From: an uncultured Lentisphaeria bacterium
GTDB lineage: Bacteria > Verrucomicrobiota > Lentisphaeria > Victivallales > UBA1829
Length of the DNA: 15,563 nucleotides
Direction of reading: 5' to 3'
Assembly: GCA_905197955.1 (NCBI GenBank)
Contig: CAJKAR010000064.1
Location: 1-15,563 of the forward strand
The translations under genes were made by a program, and so were the position numbers. The stretch's first letter is position 1. Every line of letters starts with the position of its first letter. The notes below the pieces were generated by a model, which did not search any database, was not told the origin of the DNA, and saw only the letters and a list, made by a program, of their open reading frames with translations. Of this stretch, positions 8,170 through 15,497 are shown in pieces.

Positions 8170-8317
8170 GGAGCGCTTGCGGCGTGCCTGCGTTTTCTTT
8201 TTGGCGGGACTTCTCTCTGTTTTTCTCGGTTTTCTCAGAAGAGCTGGAACAGAGGATGCGGAATTTCTTTTTTTAGCGATGCACTGTATCTATGCACTGT
8301 ATCTATTTGAAAATTAA
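8138..8317 (+). CDS. Uncertain 59-codon membrane-type ORF overlapping the TPR gene
   Basis: A frame from the ATG at 8138 overlaps the TPR gene by 32 nt and encodes a basic start (KERLRR at 11-16), a hydrophobic stretch (about 17-33, FFLAGLLSVFLGF) and then RRAGTEDAEF. That is the shape of a signal or anchor peptide followed by the start of a mature protein, but the frame soon ends inside the regulator's upstream repeats. The Shine-Dalgarno GGAG is only 1 nt from the ATG, so initiation would depend on translational coupling. It could be a small membrane peptide, the stub of a lost TPR-linked gene, or chance. I do not recognise it. Confidence 0.25.
   Translation: MQNGRLHIASKERLRRACVFFLAGLLSVFLGFLRRAGTEDAEFLFLAMHCIYALYLFEN
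8279..8304 (+). repeat. Tandem 13-bp repeat upstream of the GntR-type regulator
   Basis: ATGCACTGTATCT occurs twice head to tail with no mismatch (8279-8291 and 8292-8304). The junction contains TGTATCTATGCA (8285-8296), whose reverse complement recurs exactly at 8409-8420 beyond the promoter. This suggests binding sites for the adjacent regulator, about 58-83 bp upstream of its -35 box. The rest of the gap 8170-8440 holds only the promoter, the second site and the uncertain small ORF. Confidence 0.75.
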
Positions 8318-8361
8318 GGCTTTTTCAGTCTGCTTTTTTCTGTTTCCACCATGAAAAGCTC

Positions 8362-8390
8362 TTGACATTTCTCTTTTTCTTTGCTAAAAT
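8362..8390 (+). promoter_or_regulatory. Sigma70-type promoter of the regulator-pseudopilin-hydrolase operon
   Basis: A perfect -35 box TTGACA (8362-8367), a 17-bp spacer and the -10 box TAAAAT (8385-8390) predict transcription from about 8397. This places the start site upstream of the ATG at 8441 and rules out the earlier in-frame TTG at 8381 as a translation start. Confidence 0.85.
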
Positions 8391-8396
8391 TAAAAG

Positions 8397-8424
8397 AAAG
8401 TGCATTGCTGCATAGATACACTTT
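8397..8424. promoter_or_regulatory. Candidate operator just downstream of the regulator promoter
   Basis: Six-bp inverted arms AAAGTG (8397-8402) and CACTTT (8419-8424) enclose 16 bp. Inside is TGCATAGATACA (8409-8420), the exact inverted copy of the word in the tandem repeat at 8285-8296. It starts at the predicted +1, so a bound repressor would block transcription. Binding by the adjacent GntR/LacI hybrid is inferred. Confidence 0.6.
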
Positions 8425-8440
8425 AGAAATTGGAAATGAG

Positions 8441-9508
8441 ATGAGAGCGTCCAAATTTGAACATCTGAAAACGTTGCTGACGGAGCAGATCCGGTCGGGA
8501 GAGTTTCCCCCTGGTTCGCAGCTGCCCAGTTACAGGAAACTGATCCGCGGATACGGGATCAGCCAGAGCACAGTGAACAAGGTGTTTACAGATCTGGCCA
8601 GGACCGGACTGATCCGGGTGGAAAGCGGACGCGGCTATTATGTGCGGAATCCGGAAGCGGGCGAACGGAAAAGCAATCTGGTTCTGGTGATTCCGGGGAG
8701 TTTTGACAACAGTTATTTTCTGATGCTTCAGAAAGGGATACTCATGTCGCTGCAGGAGAACGGCTACCGTGCAGTTGTGATGTCTTTGAGCGCGGTGCGC
8801 GATCATATCCGGGAGGCAACGGAGGGTGTGGTCGGGATTCTGATTTCCTCTCCGCAGGACGAAGAGCTGCTGCTGGCGATCAGCGACAACGGAAGAATTC
8901 CGATGGTTCTGATTGATTTTGAACGGGAAACACTCAAACAGTTTTCTTCCATTTTGAATGACGAGTACCGGAGCGGGGTTCTGGCTGCCAGACAGCTTCT
9001 TGCTTATGGGCATAAACGGATCATGCATCTGTCCGGTCCGTTTGGGGTCTCCGGAGTTGCGATTCCCCGGGCGCGGGGATTCGCGGATACGATCCGCAAA
9101 GCAGGTCTGGAAGTGGTGATTGAATATGCCGGATGGGATTTCCAAGGGGGATATTACACTTTCCGGAAACAGTATCCGCGTCACAAACCGACGGGAATTT
9201 TCGCGGTGACGGATCTGGCGGCTCTCGGAGCGATCCGTGCGGCAAATGAGATGGGGCTCAAAGTGCCGGAGGATCTTTCTGTGGTCGGGCACGGAGATCT
9301 TTTGGAGGCAAACAATTCCACGGTCAGTTTGACGACGGTGCGGATGGATGCTTTCAAACTCGGATATCGCGGAGCGAATCTGCTGAAAGATCTTCTCGCG
9401 GGCAAGGTCCCGGTTCAGATTGTGCTGACAAGTGCGGAACTTGTCGAACGGGAGACCGTTTCCGTGGTAAAGGATGAGAAAAAATGTTCCAATCAAATAA
9501 CAGCATAG
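8441..9508 (+). CDS. GntR-type DNA-binding domain fused to a LacI-type sugar sensor
   Basis: This 355-residue regulator has a GntR winged helix at about 3-69 (LTEQIRSGEFPPGSQLPSYR, then SQSTVNKVFTDLARTGLI, then ESGRGYYV). A LacI/periplasmic-binding-protein domain spans about 78-340 (YGHKRIMHLSGP 189-200, GIFAVTDLAALGAIRAA 252-268, VPEDLSVVGHGD 275-286). This hybrid layout is that of the AraR group, whose members respond to sugars. The ATG at 8441 is preferred because the promoter start lies near 8397 and GGAA (8432-8435) is 5 nt upstream. The gene is followed after 26 nt by a pseudopilin gene, so it probably controls that gene and the hydrolase as well as itself. The inducer is unknown. Confidence 0.93.
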   Translation: MRASKFEHLKTLLTEQIRSGEFPPGSQLPSYRKLIRGYGISQSTVNKVFTDLARTGLIRVESGRGYYVRNPEAGERKSNLVLVIPGSFDNSYFLMLQKGILMSLQENGYRAVVMSLSAVRDHIREATEGVVGILISSPQDEELLLAISDNGRIPMVLIDFERETLKQFSSILNDEYRSGVLAARQLLAYGHKRIMHLSGPFGVSGVAIPRARGFADTIRKAGLEVVIEYAGWDFQGGYYTFRKQYPRHKPTGIFAVTDLAALGAIRAANEMGLKVPEDLSVVGHGDLLEANNSTVSLTTVRMDAFKLGYRGANLLKDLLAGKVPVQIVLTSAELVERETVSVVKDEKKCSNQITA

Positions 9509-9534
9509 GTAGAACGAAGAAAGGATTCGGAAAA

Positions 9535-10188
9535 ATGAAGAAGTGTTTTACACTGATAGAACTCCTTGTCGTAATTGCAATTATTGCAATTCTTGCAGGA
9601 ATGCTTCTTCCTGCATTGAACAAGGCGAAGGCTGCGGGTCAGGCGACCGCGTGTATCAACAATCTGAAACAGCTTGGAATCATTGTTTCCAACTATACCT
9701 CTGATTATGATGACTGGCTACCTTCCGCCAACGGATACGGGATGGCCGTGTGGACTTATATCAACAAAGGGGAACCGAAACCCGGTTTCCTCCAGAGAAT
9801 GATGGGGCCGGGACTGAATAAGAAGCTGGTTCTCTGCCCTTCCTACAAGCAGCTTTCCTACGGGGGAAACTACGGAGCAAACATGAACCTTTTTGCTCTG
9901 GATGCCGGAAGCTGGAAGAAAAACTATAAAAGACTGACAGCAATTAAAATGAAAAGCCGTGCCATGATCATCTGTGATATTGAGTACGAAGGAACCAATA
10001 CCATGGATGTTGCCAATTTTGCGATATCAGGGGATTTGAATCATTATTTCATCCGTTATTCGCATAATGTCGGAGCGAACATTCTGTATCTTGACGGGCA
10101 TGTTGCGAACCGGAAGTTCCAGATTCCCGGACAGAACACGAATTACAAGATGGAACAGAATATTTTCTGGGTCGGCGATTTTAAATAA
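9535..10188 (+). CDS. Type II secretion-like pseudopilin with H-X9-DG motif
   Basis: This 217-residue protein starts MKKCFTLIELLVVIAII, a class III prepilin leader with the conserved Glu at +5 of the mature protein and a hydrophobic helix to about residue 26. LVLCPS lies at 98-103, and the processing-associated H-X9-DG motif is complete (H177 with D187-G188). This family is greatly expanded in Lentisphaerota and Planctomycetota. The residue before the cleavage site would be Cys4 instead of the usual Gly. The ATG at 9535 gives a proper short basic leader with AAAGGA 9 nt upstream; an earlier ATG at 9484 would add 17 residues and overlap the regulator gene. It probably joins a periplasmic pseudopilus-like structure or displays its C-terminal domain at the envelope. 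The close link with a hydrolase gene suggests a substrate-specific role, which is inferred. Confidence 0.93.
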   Translation: MKKCFTLIELLVVIAIIAILAGMLLPALNKAKAAGQATACINNLKQLGIIVSNYTSDYDDWLPSANGYGMAVWTYINKGEPKPGFLQRMMGPGLNKKLVLCPSYKQLSYGGNYGANMNLFALDAGSWKKNYKRLTAIKMKSRAMIICDIEYEGTNTMDVANFAISGDLNHYFIRYSHNVGANILYLDGHVANRKFQIPGQNTNYKMEQNIFWVGDFK

Positions 10189-10209
10189 CCATGAATTGAC
10201 AGGGAAGTG

Positions 10210-13200
10210 ATGATTTCTGGGATGAAAACGAAATCTCTTTTATATTCATTTTGTGCTGCGGCTCTGGCATTTTCCGCAGGAGCAGCGGAACTCGATAAGA
10301 CAAAAACGGTATGGGCTCACTATGTTCCCTGGAATTCTCCACAGAACAACGCCATGCTTCCGACTTTGTTTTACAACTATCCGCTCGGGGCGCAGGCGGA
10401 TACGTCACGCGAGGCGCTGAATGCCGAGTTCCGTCAGGCGAAGGCTCAGGGGATCGACGGCTTCCTGGTTGACATTGTATCCTACAAGAATCGCGAGACC
10501 GCTTTTCTTGGTGTGATCAAGGGGATGCTGGATGCCACTGGCGATACCGGATTTCTGGTTGCCCCCTGTCTGGACGGGAAGAATTCCCACGAGGCGATCG
10601 TCAAGGATCTGAAGACGATTCTGGATGCCTGTGCCTCGCATCCGAATTATCCGCACATGAATGGCCGTCCTGTGATTGCCACTTATGCGTGGGGCGCACG
10701 GACCCCCGAAGAGTGGATCCGGATCAAAGAGGATCTCAGAAAGCAGGGGCATGATATTTATCTGATTGCGAATCTGAGCAGCGGCTATCAGAAGAAAGAT
10801 CCCGCAAAGCTTGCCGCCGCCGCGGAAGCGTTCGATATGGCGTACAGTTTCATGGAAAACGGCATCGACGGACGTACCATCAAAGAGAATATCGCTCTGA
10901 TGTGGAATGCTGCAAAATCGAAGAACCGTGCTCTTATGGGCTCTCTCTGGCCCGGATATTACGGAGCCTGGATTCATGGACGGAATGATTATTACCATCC
11001 GCACATCGGTTTTGACCAGCTGCACGATACGTTCGAGGCGATGGAGGCAGGCCGCGAAACATGGATGCACTTCACGACCTGGAACGATCATGATGAAACC
11101 AGCATCATGCCGATGCTCTTCACCTGGGGCAATGCCGGGATCACAAAAGCCTATTCCGACTCATTCAAGGGACGGGCTCCTTCCGCAAAGGTGCCGCAGA
11201 TCTATTTTGCCTGGCACAGGGAGGAAATTGCCGGAACGGTTCTGCGTCTGGAGGCGATGTCGGTCCCATCCGCTCTGAAAGGAAAGACGTCGGTTTCCGG
11301 TGTTCTTCGCGGGCTGAACGGAAAGATCGTGTCCAGACTGCCTGTCCGGGAGCTTGACCCTGCCGCTTATTCCCGTGCCGAGTGGCTGATTCCGACGGCT
11401 CCGCTGGCGGAAAATCCTTTCCTGATTCCAGAGATTACGCTGACCGGACCCGGCTCCTATCGTGCGAAACGTTCGCTGCCGATGATTCTTCTGAAAACCG
11501 GCTGGCTCCAGAATGCCGTTACCGTGAAAGTTCCGTTCCAGGGGATGACCGACTTCAAAAATACGCTTTCCATCAGCGAGAAAAACCATGTTCTCAAAGC
11601 GGAGATTACCTTTGATTCTCCGGAGACGATCCGGGAGGCGATTCTCTTCCGCAATGACAAACCCCTTGCCGCGTTCAGCAAGGATGCCGCCGAGGGGATT
11701 CTGCTGAACCTTGCAACCGATTTTACAAAAAGCTGTAATTATAAACTGGTTTTCAAAGATGCAAAACTGCTGCGGAGCCGCAGGATGTTTACCGATCCGA
11801 ACGATCCGCTGTTCCAGGTGACGCCGACGGAGGTGATTTCGAAACGGAATCTGACGTATCATCAGGGAGCGTTTCTCTTTGCGGTGCGTCCTTCGTCCGA
11901 AATCCGCTTTGAGGTCTCCGGGAAAAAAACTCTGCTGATTCGGGCGGAACAGTTTGCGGAACACGGACAGATCCGCTCCGGGGATGCGGTTCTGTACCTG
12001 CCGGGAAGTTCCAGTGTGACGGCTCTTTCTCCGGCGCTGAACCGGAAACAGGGAACGGAAACGCTCCGTCTTCTGTCCCGTGCGGCGCGCGCTGACGACT
12101 TGTTCTATGTACGGTATGAAACAACGGATGGAAAAGTCTGTTATTCGGAGCCGATTCTTCCGTTTGCAGAGGGGAAGAACGTGACGATGAATCTGCTGAA
12201 TACATCTGTGAATCTGGAAACTTCATCCGGTGGCAGCGGAATGCCGGGACGTTCCGAGTATCTGACTCCGATTGCGAAGGTTCCCTTCCGGAAGCCGTCC
12301 GTAACCGGGAACTCCGTGCATCCCGCGGTTGTCCGCAAGAGTCGCTGGACCTTTGAAAACGGCGGAGAAGATTCTCTGGGAGATATGAATATCCGGACCA
12401 CCCGTTATGCCTGGTTCGATCCCGGAGTTGTTGTTGCCGGTGGACATAACGGCGGAATGTGTCTGAAATTCAATGGCCGGAAGACTCTGCGGATGCCGAT
12501 GCGGACCTATCCTCTTACAGCATTCACCCTTGACTTTTACATCAAGCCGGAGGGACCGCGGAAACAACGGCAGGCGGTGATTACCCGTCGCGGCTGGTCC
12601 GGCGGAGTCGATGTCTTTCTCCTGCCCGATGGAAAGCTTGAGCTGGTCCGCAATGGCAATGAATCCACACCGAAGGAAACTCTTCTGAGTCGCACCCCCA
12701 TTCCGGAAAAGAGGTGGACCAACATCCGGATCGTGCATGACGAGTCCTCTCTGGAACTCTATCTGGATGGAAAGCTGGATGCGAAGCGGACGATTGTTCC
12801 GGCACGCTCCTACGGCAACTGTACCTGGTTCCTCGGCGGGAACGGAAAGGCGAATTTCACCGGGTTGCTGGATGATGTGACGATACTGGGGATTCCGGCG
12901 CGTCCGGGGTCTCCGCTCTATCCGCCGCTGCCGGCTCCGGAAAAGCGTTCGGATATTGCCGATCTTTACGGGACGACATTGAAAGCCGTTCCTGAAAAGC
13001 GGAGCTGTCGATGGACGGCAGATGAAAATGCAGATCTTCTTCCGGGCGATCCCCGCAAAGTGGGAGTGGCGACGGAAGCTGCTGTTCGGGCAAAAGCTGT
13101 TTTCGGAACGGAAGGAGGAGTTGCATTGCAGGCCGGTCCGGGAAAGAGTCAGCGGGGCGTGACAGTAAGTTCCTCGCTCCAGCTGAAGGATCGCGAGGAG

Positions 13201-13566
13201 CTTGTGATTCCCCTGCTGCGGTATGAGATCGCTCGGAAAGGACTCGGATGGACCGCTTTGATCGTCACCCTGACTGGAAAATCGGGACAGGGATACAGTT
13301 TCAATCTGGGCGCACCGGACCGCATGATGATTACTCAGAACAAACCTGCGTGGAAAATTCTTTCCGGAACAAAAAAGGTGGAACTGCCGCTGGAACTTGC
13401 ATTCCGCAGAATCAATGGACAGATTGTTCTGCTGGCGAACGGAAAAGTCGTGAAGGTTCTGCCGGATGAGGGATTGGATCATCTGACAATTCATGCTTCT
13501 CTTCAGAATTCCGGCAACGCGATTGCCGCCGAATTCGGTGCTCCCCGGATTTTCGTTCTGCGTTGA
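10210..13566 (+). CDS. Large secreted GH71/GH99-like hydrolase with LamG domain
   Basis: This 1118-residue protein has a signal peptide (hydrophobic about 10-22, cleavage near AGAA 23-26). The N-terminal 320 residues resemble the GH71/GH99 endo-acting TIM barrel: VWAHYVPW (34-41), GIDGFLVDI (81-89) and TTWNDHDET (289-297), the last matching the WND-x-x-E signature of alpha-1,3-glucanase-like enzymes. A beta-rich region of unknown type follows (about 330-700), then a LamG/concanavalin-like domain at about 740-895 (LDFYIKPEG 773-781, ELYLDGKLDAKR 849-860, GLLDDVTILGIP 885-896), and another beta-rich module to the end. AGGG (10201-10204) lies 5 nt before the ATG at 10210; GTG at 10207 and ATG at 10222 are less likely. 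It is 21 nt after the pseudopilin gene. The substrate could be an alpha-glucan or alpha-mannan, but this is not settled. Confidence 0.85.
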   Translation: MISGMKTKSLLYSFCAAALAFSAGAAELDKTKTVWAHYVPWNSPQNNAMLPTLFYNYPLGAQADTSREALNAEFRQAKAQGIDGFLVDIVSYKNRETAFLGVIKGMLDATGDTGFLVAPCLDGKNSHEAIVKDLKTILDACASHPNYPHMNGRPVIATYAWGARTPEEWIRIKEDLRKQGHDIYLIANLSSGYQKKDPAKLAAAAEAFDMAYSFMENGIDGRTIKENIALMWNAAKSKNRALMGSLWPGYYGAWIHGRNDYYHPHIGFDQLHDTFEAMEAGRETWMHFTTWNDHDETSIMPMLFTWGNAGITKAYSDSFKGRAPSAKVPQIYFAWHREEIAGTVLRLEAMSVPSALKGKTSVSGVLRGLNGKIVSRLPVRELDPAAYSRAEWLIPTAPLAENPFLIPEITLTGPGSYRAKRSLPMILLKTGWLQNAVTVKVPFQGMTDFKNTLSISEKNHVLKAEITFDSPETIREAILFRNDKPLAAFSKDAAEGILLNLATDFTKSCNYKLVFKDAKLLRSRRMFTDPNDPLFQVTPTEVISKRNLTYHQGAFLFAVRPSSEIRFEVSGKKTLLIRAEQFAEHGQIRSGDAVLYLPGSSSVTALSPALNRKQGTETLRLLSRAARADDLFYVRYETTDGKVCYSEPILPFAEGKNVTMNLLNTSVNLETSSGGSGMPGRSEYLTPIAKVPFRKPSVTGNSVHPAVVRKSRWTFENGGEDSLGDMNIRTTRYAWFDPGVVVAGGHNGGMCLKFNGRKTLRMPMRTYPLTAFTLDFYIKPEGPRKQRQAVITRRGWSGGVDVFLLPDGKLELVRNGNESTPKETLLSRTPIPEKRWTNIRIVHDESSLELYLDGKLDAKRTIVPARSYGNCTWFLGGNGKANFTGLLDDVTILGIPARPGSPLYPPLPAPEKRSDIADLYGTTLKAVPEKRSCRWTADENADLLPGDPRKVGVATEAAVRAKAVFGTEGGVALQAGPGKSQRGVTVSSSLQLKDREELVIPLLRYEIARKGLGWTALIVTLTGKSGQGYSFNLGAPDRMMITQNKPAWKILSGTKKVELPLELAFRRINGQIVLLANGKVVKVLPDEGLDHLTIHASLQNSGNAIAAEFGAPRIFVLR

Positions 13567-13592
13567 ACGTTGCCGTGACTGGAATGCGGCGG

Positions 13593-13613
13593 CGGAATAG
13601 CAGGATTATTCCG
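13593..13613 (+). other. Hairpin after the GH71-like gene, possible weak terminator
   Basis: CGGAATA (13593-13599) pairs perfectly with TATTCCG (13607-13613) around a 7-nt loop, 26 nt after the stop codon. No T-run follows, so intrinsic termination is doubtful; it could also mark the 3' end of processed mRNA. Confidence 0.35.
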
Positions 13614-13654
13614 GAGGGAGGGATCGATCAGAAGAGTTCCGGAAAGGAGGCTTT

Positions 13655-13711
13655 CTTTCTATTCGAATGGAAAAGTGGTTGGTTTGTGCTATAGTACGTC
13701 GGAATAGAAAG
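13655..13711. promoter_or_regulatory. 10-bp inverted repeat bracketing an extended -10 promoter
   Basis: CTTTCTATTC (13655-13664) and GAATAGAAAG (13702-13711) are perfect inverted copies 37 nt apart. Between them lies TGC-TATAGT (13687-13695), an extended -10 element with no good -35 box, predicting a start near 13702 and serving the radical SAM gene. The arms could be operator half-sites or an mRNA stem. Confidence 0.45.
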
Positions 13712-13764
13712 GTCGCTGAGTGTATGCTGGATGGGAAAATGCTGGACAAGAGGAGCACGGACGC

Positions 13765-15381
13765 ATGAAGAAACAGAGGCGTCTGGTATGGCTCTCGGTG
13801 AATTCTTCGTATTCCCACTCGTCGCTGGCGCTTCCGCTGCTTCATGCCGCATGCGGGGGGATCGCCGGTTGGGAGTGGAGCGCGCTGGAGACGACGGTCG
13901 AGGCAGACTCTGCCGAAACCGCATTGGAACTTGCGGAAAGAAATCCGGATCTCCTTTGTGCTACACTGTATCTTTTCAATCGAAATGTAGTTCTTGAGAT
14001 TCTGGAACGGTTCCATGTCCTGCTGCCGGAATGTCATATCGCGGTCGGGGGGCCGGAATGTCTTGGAGAGGGGGCGGATGAGGTGCTGCAGAAATATCCG
14101 TTCGTCGGAACCGTATTCCGCGGAGAAGGCGAAGGGGTGATGCCGGAATTCCTGATGAACTTTTCCTCCCGTTCTGAGCGGTCGGTGATTCCGATGCATG
14201 GAAATGCTGTTTTTGAAGAGTGGGAGAGCGCATCGGCTCCCATGGAGGATCCTTTCTTCCGGGTGGACAAGCCATTCGTGCAGATGGAGACTTCGCGGGG
14301 GTGCCCGATGGGATGCTGTTACTGTACGAGCTGTCATACGAAAGTCCGGTATAAATCGATGGATTCGATTCGTCGGGAACTGTCTCTGCTGCGCAGCCGC
14401 GGAGTCTCCGAAATTCGTCTTCTGGATCGTACCTTCAATTTCCCTCCGGAGCGCGGGACGGAACTGCTGCGGATTTTCCGAACGGAGTTCCCGGAACTGC
14501 GGTTTCATCTTGAGATTCATCCGCGCTTTCTATCCGATTCTCTGCGAATGGAACTGCGTTCAGCGAATCCGGAGCAGCTGCATATTGAGGCGGGAATTCA
14601 GTCTCTGGATGGGATTGTGCAGAAAGAAATCGGGAGAAGCGGAGAGCCGGAAGAGGCGCTGGAAGGATTGCGCTTCCTCTGCCGCTGTCCGAATTTCGAA
14701 ACGCATGCGGATCTTCTGGCGGGATTGCCGGGGCAGACTGCCGAATCCCTCTTCCGCGATGTCACAACCCTGATGGATGCCGGTCCGGCGGAAATCCAGC
14801 TGGAGGTGCTGAAGGTTCTTCCCGGAACACCTTTGCGTGCCCGGGCCGAGGAGCTGGGGATTGTGTATGCTCCCCGGACTCCTTATGATGTGATGAAGAC
14901 AGAAACAATGTCAGGAAAAGAGATTCTGCGGATCCGTCTTTTATCGCGTCTGCTTGATCTTACGTACAATCATCCAGCTCTTCATCCGGTCATTCGGTCG
15001 GCCCGCGCGGAGAATCCGGATTTTCTCCATTCGCTTCTCGATTTTTTCCTGCGGAACGGATTGAATTTGAACCGATTGTTTGACCTGAAGAAAAGATTTC
15101 TAATCCTTTCGGATTTCTTCTCTCAGAATGAAAAAACTCGTTTTGAATTATCTCTTCAATGGATTCTTGCCGGATATCCGGCGGGAACCGGTCCGGGGGC
15201 TTTGGCAGAAAAAACGAATGACATTCCCTCGACAGCCGTTCTGCTTTCCGGTGATCCTGCGGCAAGAGGGGAACGGGAAACAAAATACCTCCTTCTTCGA
15301 AAACCGCAGAATACAATCTATTTTGCATTCAATCGGAAGTATGCGTTTAATCGTCCGGCGGCGGTCTGGCGCAACCAATAA
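13765..15381 (+). CDS. B12-binding radical SAM protein (DUF4080-like)
   Basis: This 538-residue protein opens with a cobalamin-binding-type Rossmann domain (VWLSVNSSYSHSSLALPLL 8-26, AVGGPE 93-98, RGEGEGV 119-125). The radical SAM core follows, with C180-x3-C184-x2-C187 in SRGCPMGCCYC, the ligand set for a 4Fe-4S cluster. GIQSLD (267-272) and DLLAGLPGQT (316-325) are typical core motifs. The C-terminal 140 residues (about 395-535) fit the DUF4080 region found in this subgroup. The classical DxHxxG B12-base motif is absent, as is usual in the subgroup. Two extra cysteines (C185, C190) sit beside the cluster motif. The ATG at 13765 has AGGAG 9 nt upstream and starts at the domain edge; GTG at 13720 is possible and would add 15 residues. 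Substrate unknown. Confidence 0.9.
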   Translation: MKKQRRLVWLSVNSSYSHSSLALPLLHAACGGIAGWEWSALETTVEADSAETALELAERNPDLLCATLYLFNRNVVLEILERFHVLLPECHIAVGGPECLGEGADEVLQKYPFVGTVFRGEGEGVMPEFLMNFSSRSERSVIPMHGNAVFEEWESASAPMEDPFFRVDKPFVQMETSRGCPMGCCYCTSCHTKVRYKSMDSIRRELSLLRSRGVSEIRLLDRTFNFPPERGTELLRIFRTEFPELRFHLEIHPRFLSDSLRMELRSANPEQLHIEAGIQSLDGIVQKEIGRSGEPEEALEGLRFLCRCPNFETHADLLAGLPGQTAESLFRDVTTLMDAGPAEIQLEVLKVLPGTPLRARAEELGIVYAPRTPYDVMKTETMSGKEILRIRLLSRLLDLTYNHPALHPVIRSARAENPDFLHSLLDFFLRNGLNLNRLFDLKKRFLILSDFFSQNEKTRFELSLQWILAGYPAGTGPGALAEKTNDIPSTAVLLSGDPAARGERETKYLLLRKPQNTIYFAFNRKYAFNRPAAVWRNQ

Positions 15382-15387
15382 AATAAT

Positions 15388-15456
15388 ACGGAAAAATGCG
15401 TGAGCATTTTTCTCGGGTCAAGGACGCTGTCCTTGTCGCGGTCCAGCGGCGAGACG
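15388..15456 (+). repeat. Right copy of the 69-bp structured interspersed repeat
   Basis: This is the inverted partner of 1-69. It starts 6 nt after the stop of the radical SAM gene and is in the same sense as its transcript. The stems are GAAAAATGC/GCATTTTTC (15391-15399/15404-15412, loop GTGA) and CAAGGAC/GTCCTTG (15419-15425/15429-15435, loop GCT). Stems and linkers are identical to the left copy; only loop bases differ. The repeat may extend further right, where more hairpins follow, but the left copy is cut by the window edge so this cannot be judged. Confidence 0.85.
15391..15412 (+). terminator. Possible terminator hairpin of the radical SAM gene, inside the repeat
   Basis: A perfect 9-bp stem with GTGA loop ends in five T that are part of the stem, 9 nt after the stop codon. 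Its position matches that of the left-end copy relative to its gene, which supports a shared 3'-end role. Confidence 0.45.
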
Positions 15457-15474
15457 CTGGTCGTGCGGAGCACG
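15443..15474 (+). repeat. Two further small hairpins continuing the right repeat
   Basis: CCAGCG/CGCTGG (15443-15448/15455-15460, 6-nt loop) and CGTGC/GCACG (15462-15466/15470-15474, loop GGA) follow directly, making four stem-loops in a row from 15391. The first starts inside the 69-bp match; only its 5' arm and loop can be seen in the truncated left copy. Confidence 0.6.
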
Positions 15475-15480
15475 AAACTC

Positions 15481-15494
15481 TTATTAATTAATAA
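15481..15494. repeat. 14-bp perfect AT palindrome
   Basis: TTATTAATTAATAA equals its own reverse complement. It separates the hairpin array from the large hairpin at 15498-15542. It could be part of the repeat element, a protein-binding site, or simply AT-rich spacer. Confidence 0.5.
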
Positions 15495-15497
15495 AAC

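Noticed and set aside
8381..8440. Upstream TTG start for the GntR/LacI hybrid
   Set aside because: It lies upstream of the predicted transcription start (about 8397) and the GntR domain begins at the ATG at 8441.
1..15456. Composite transposon bounded by the inverted repeats
   Set aside because: No transposase or integrase is encoded between the repeats and no target duplication can be seen. The orientation of each copy is better explained by its position after a gene.
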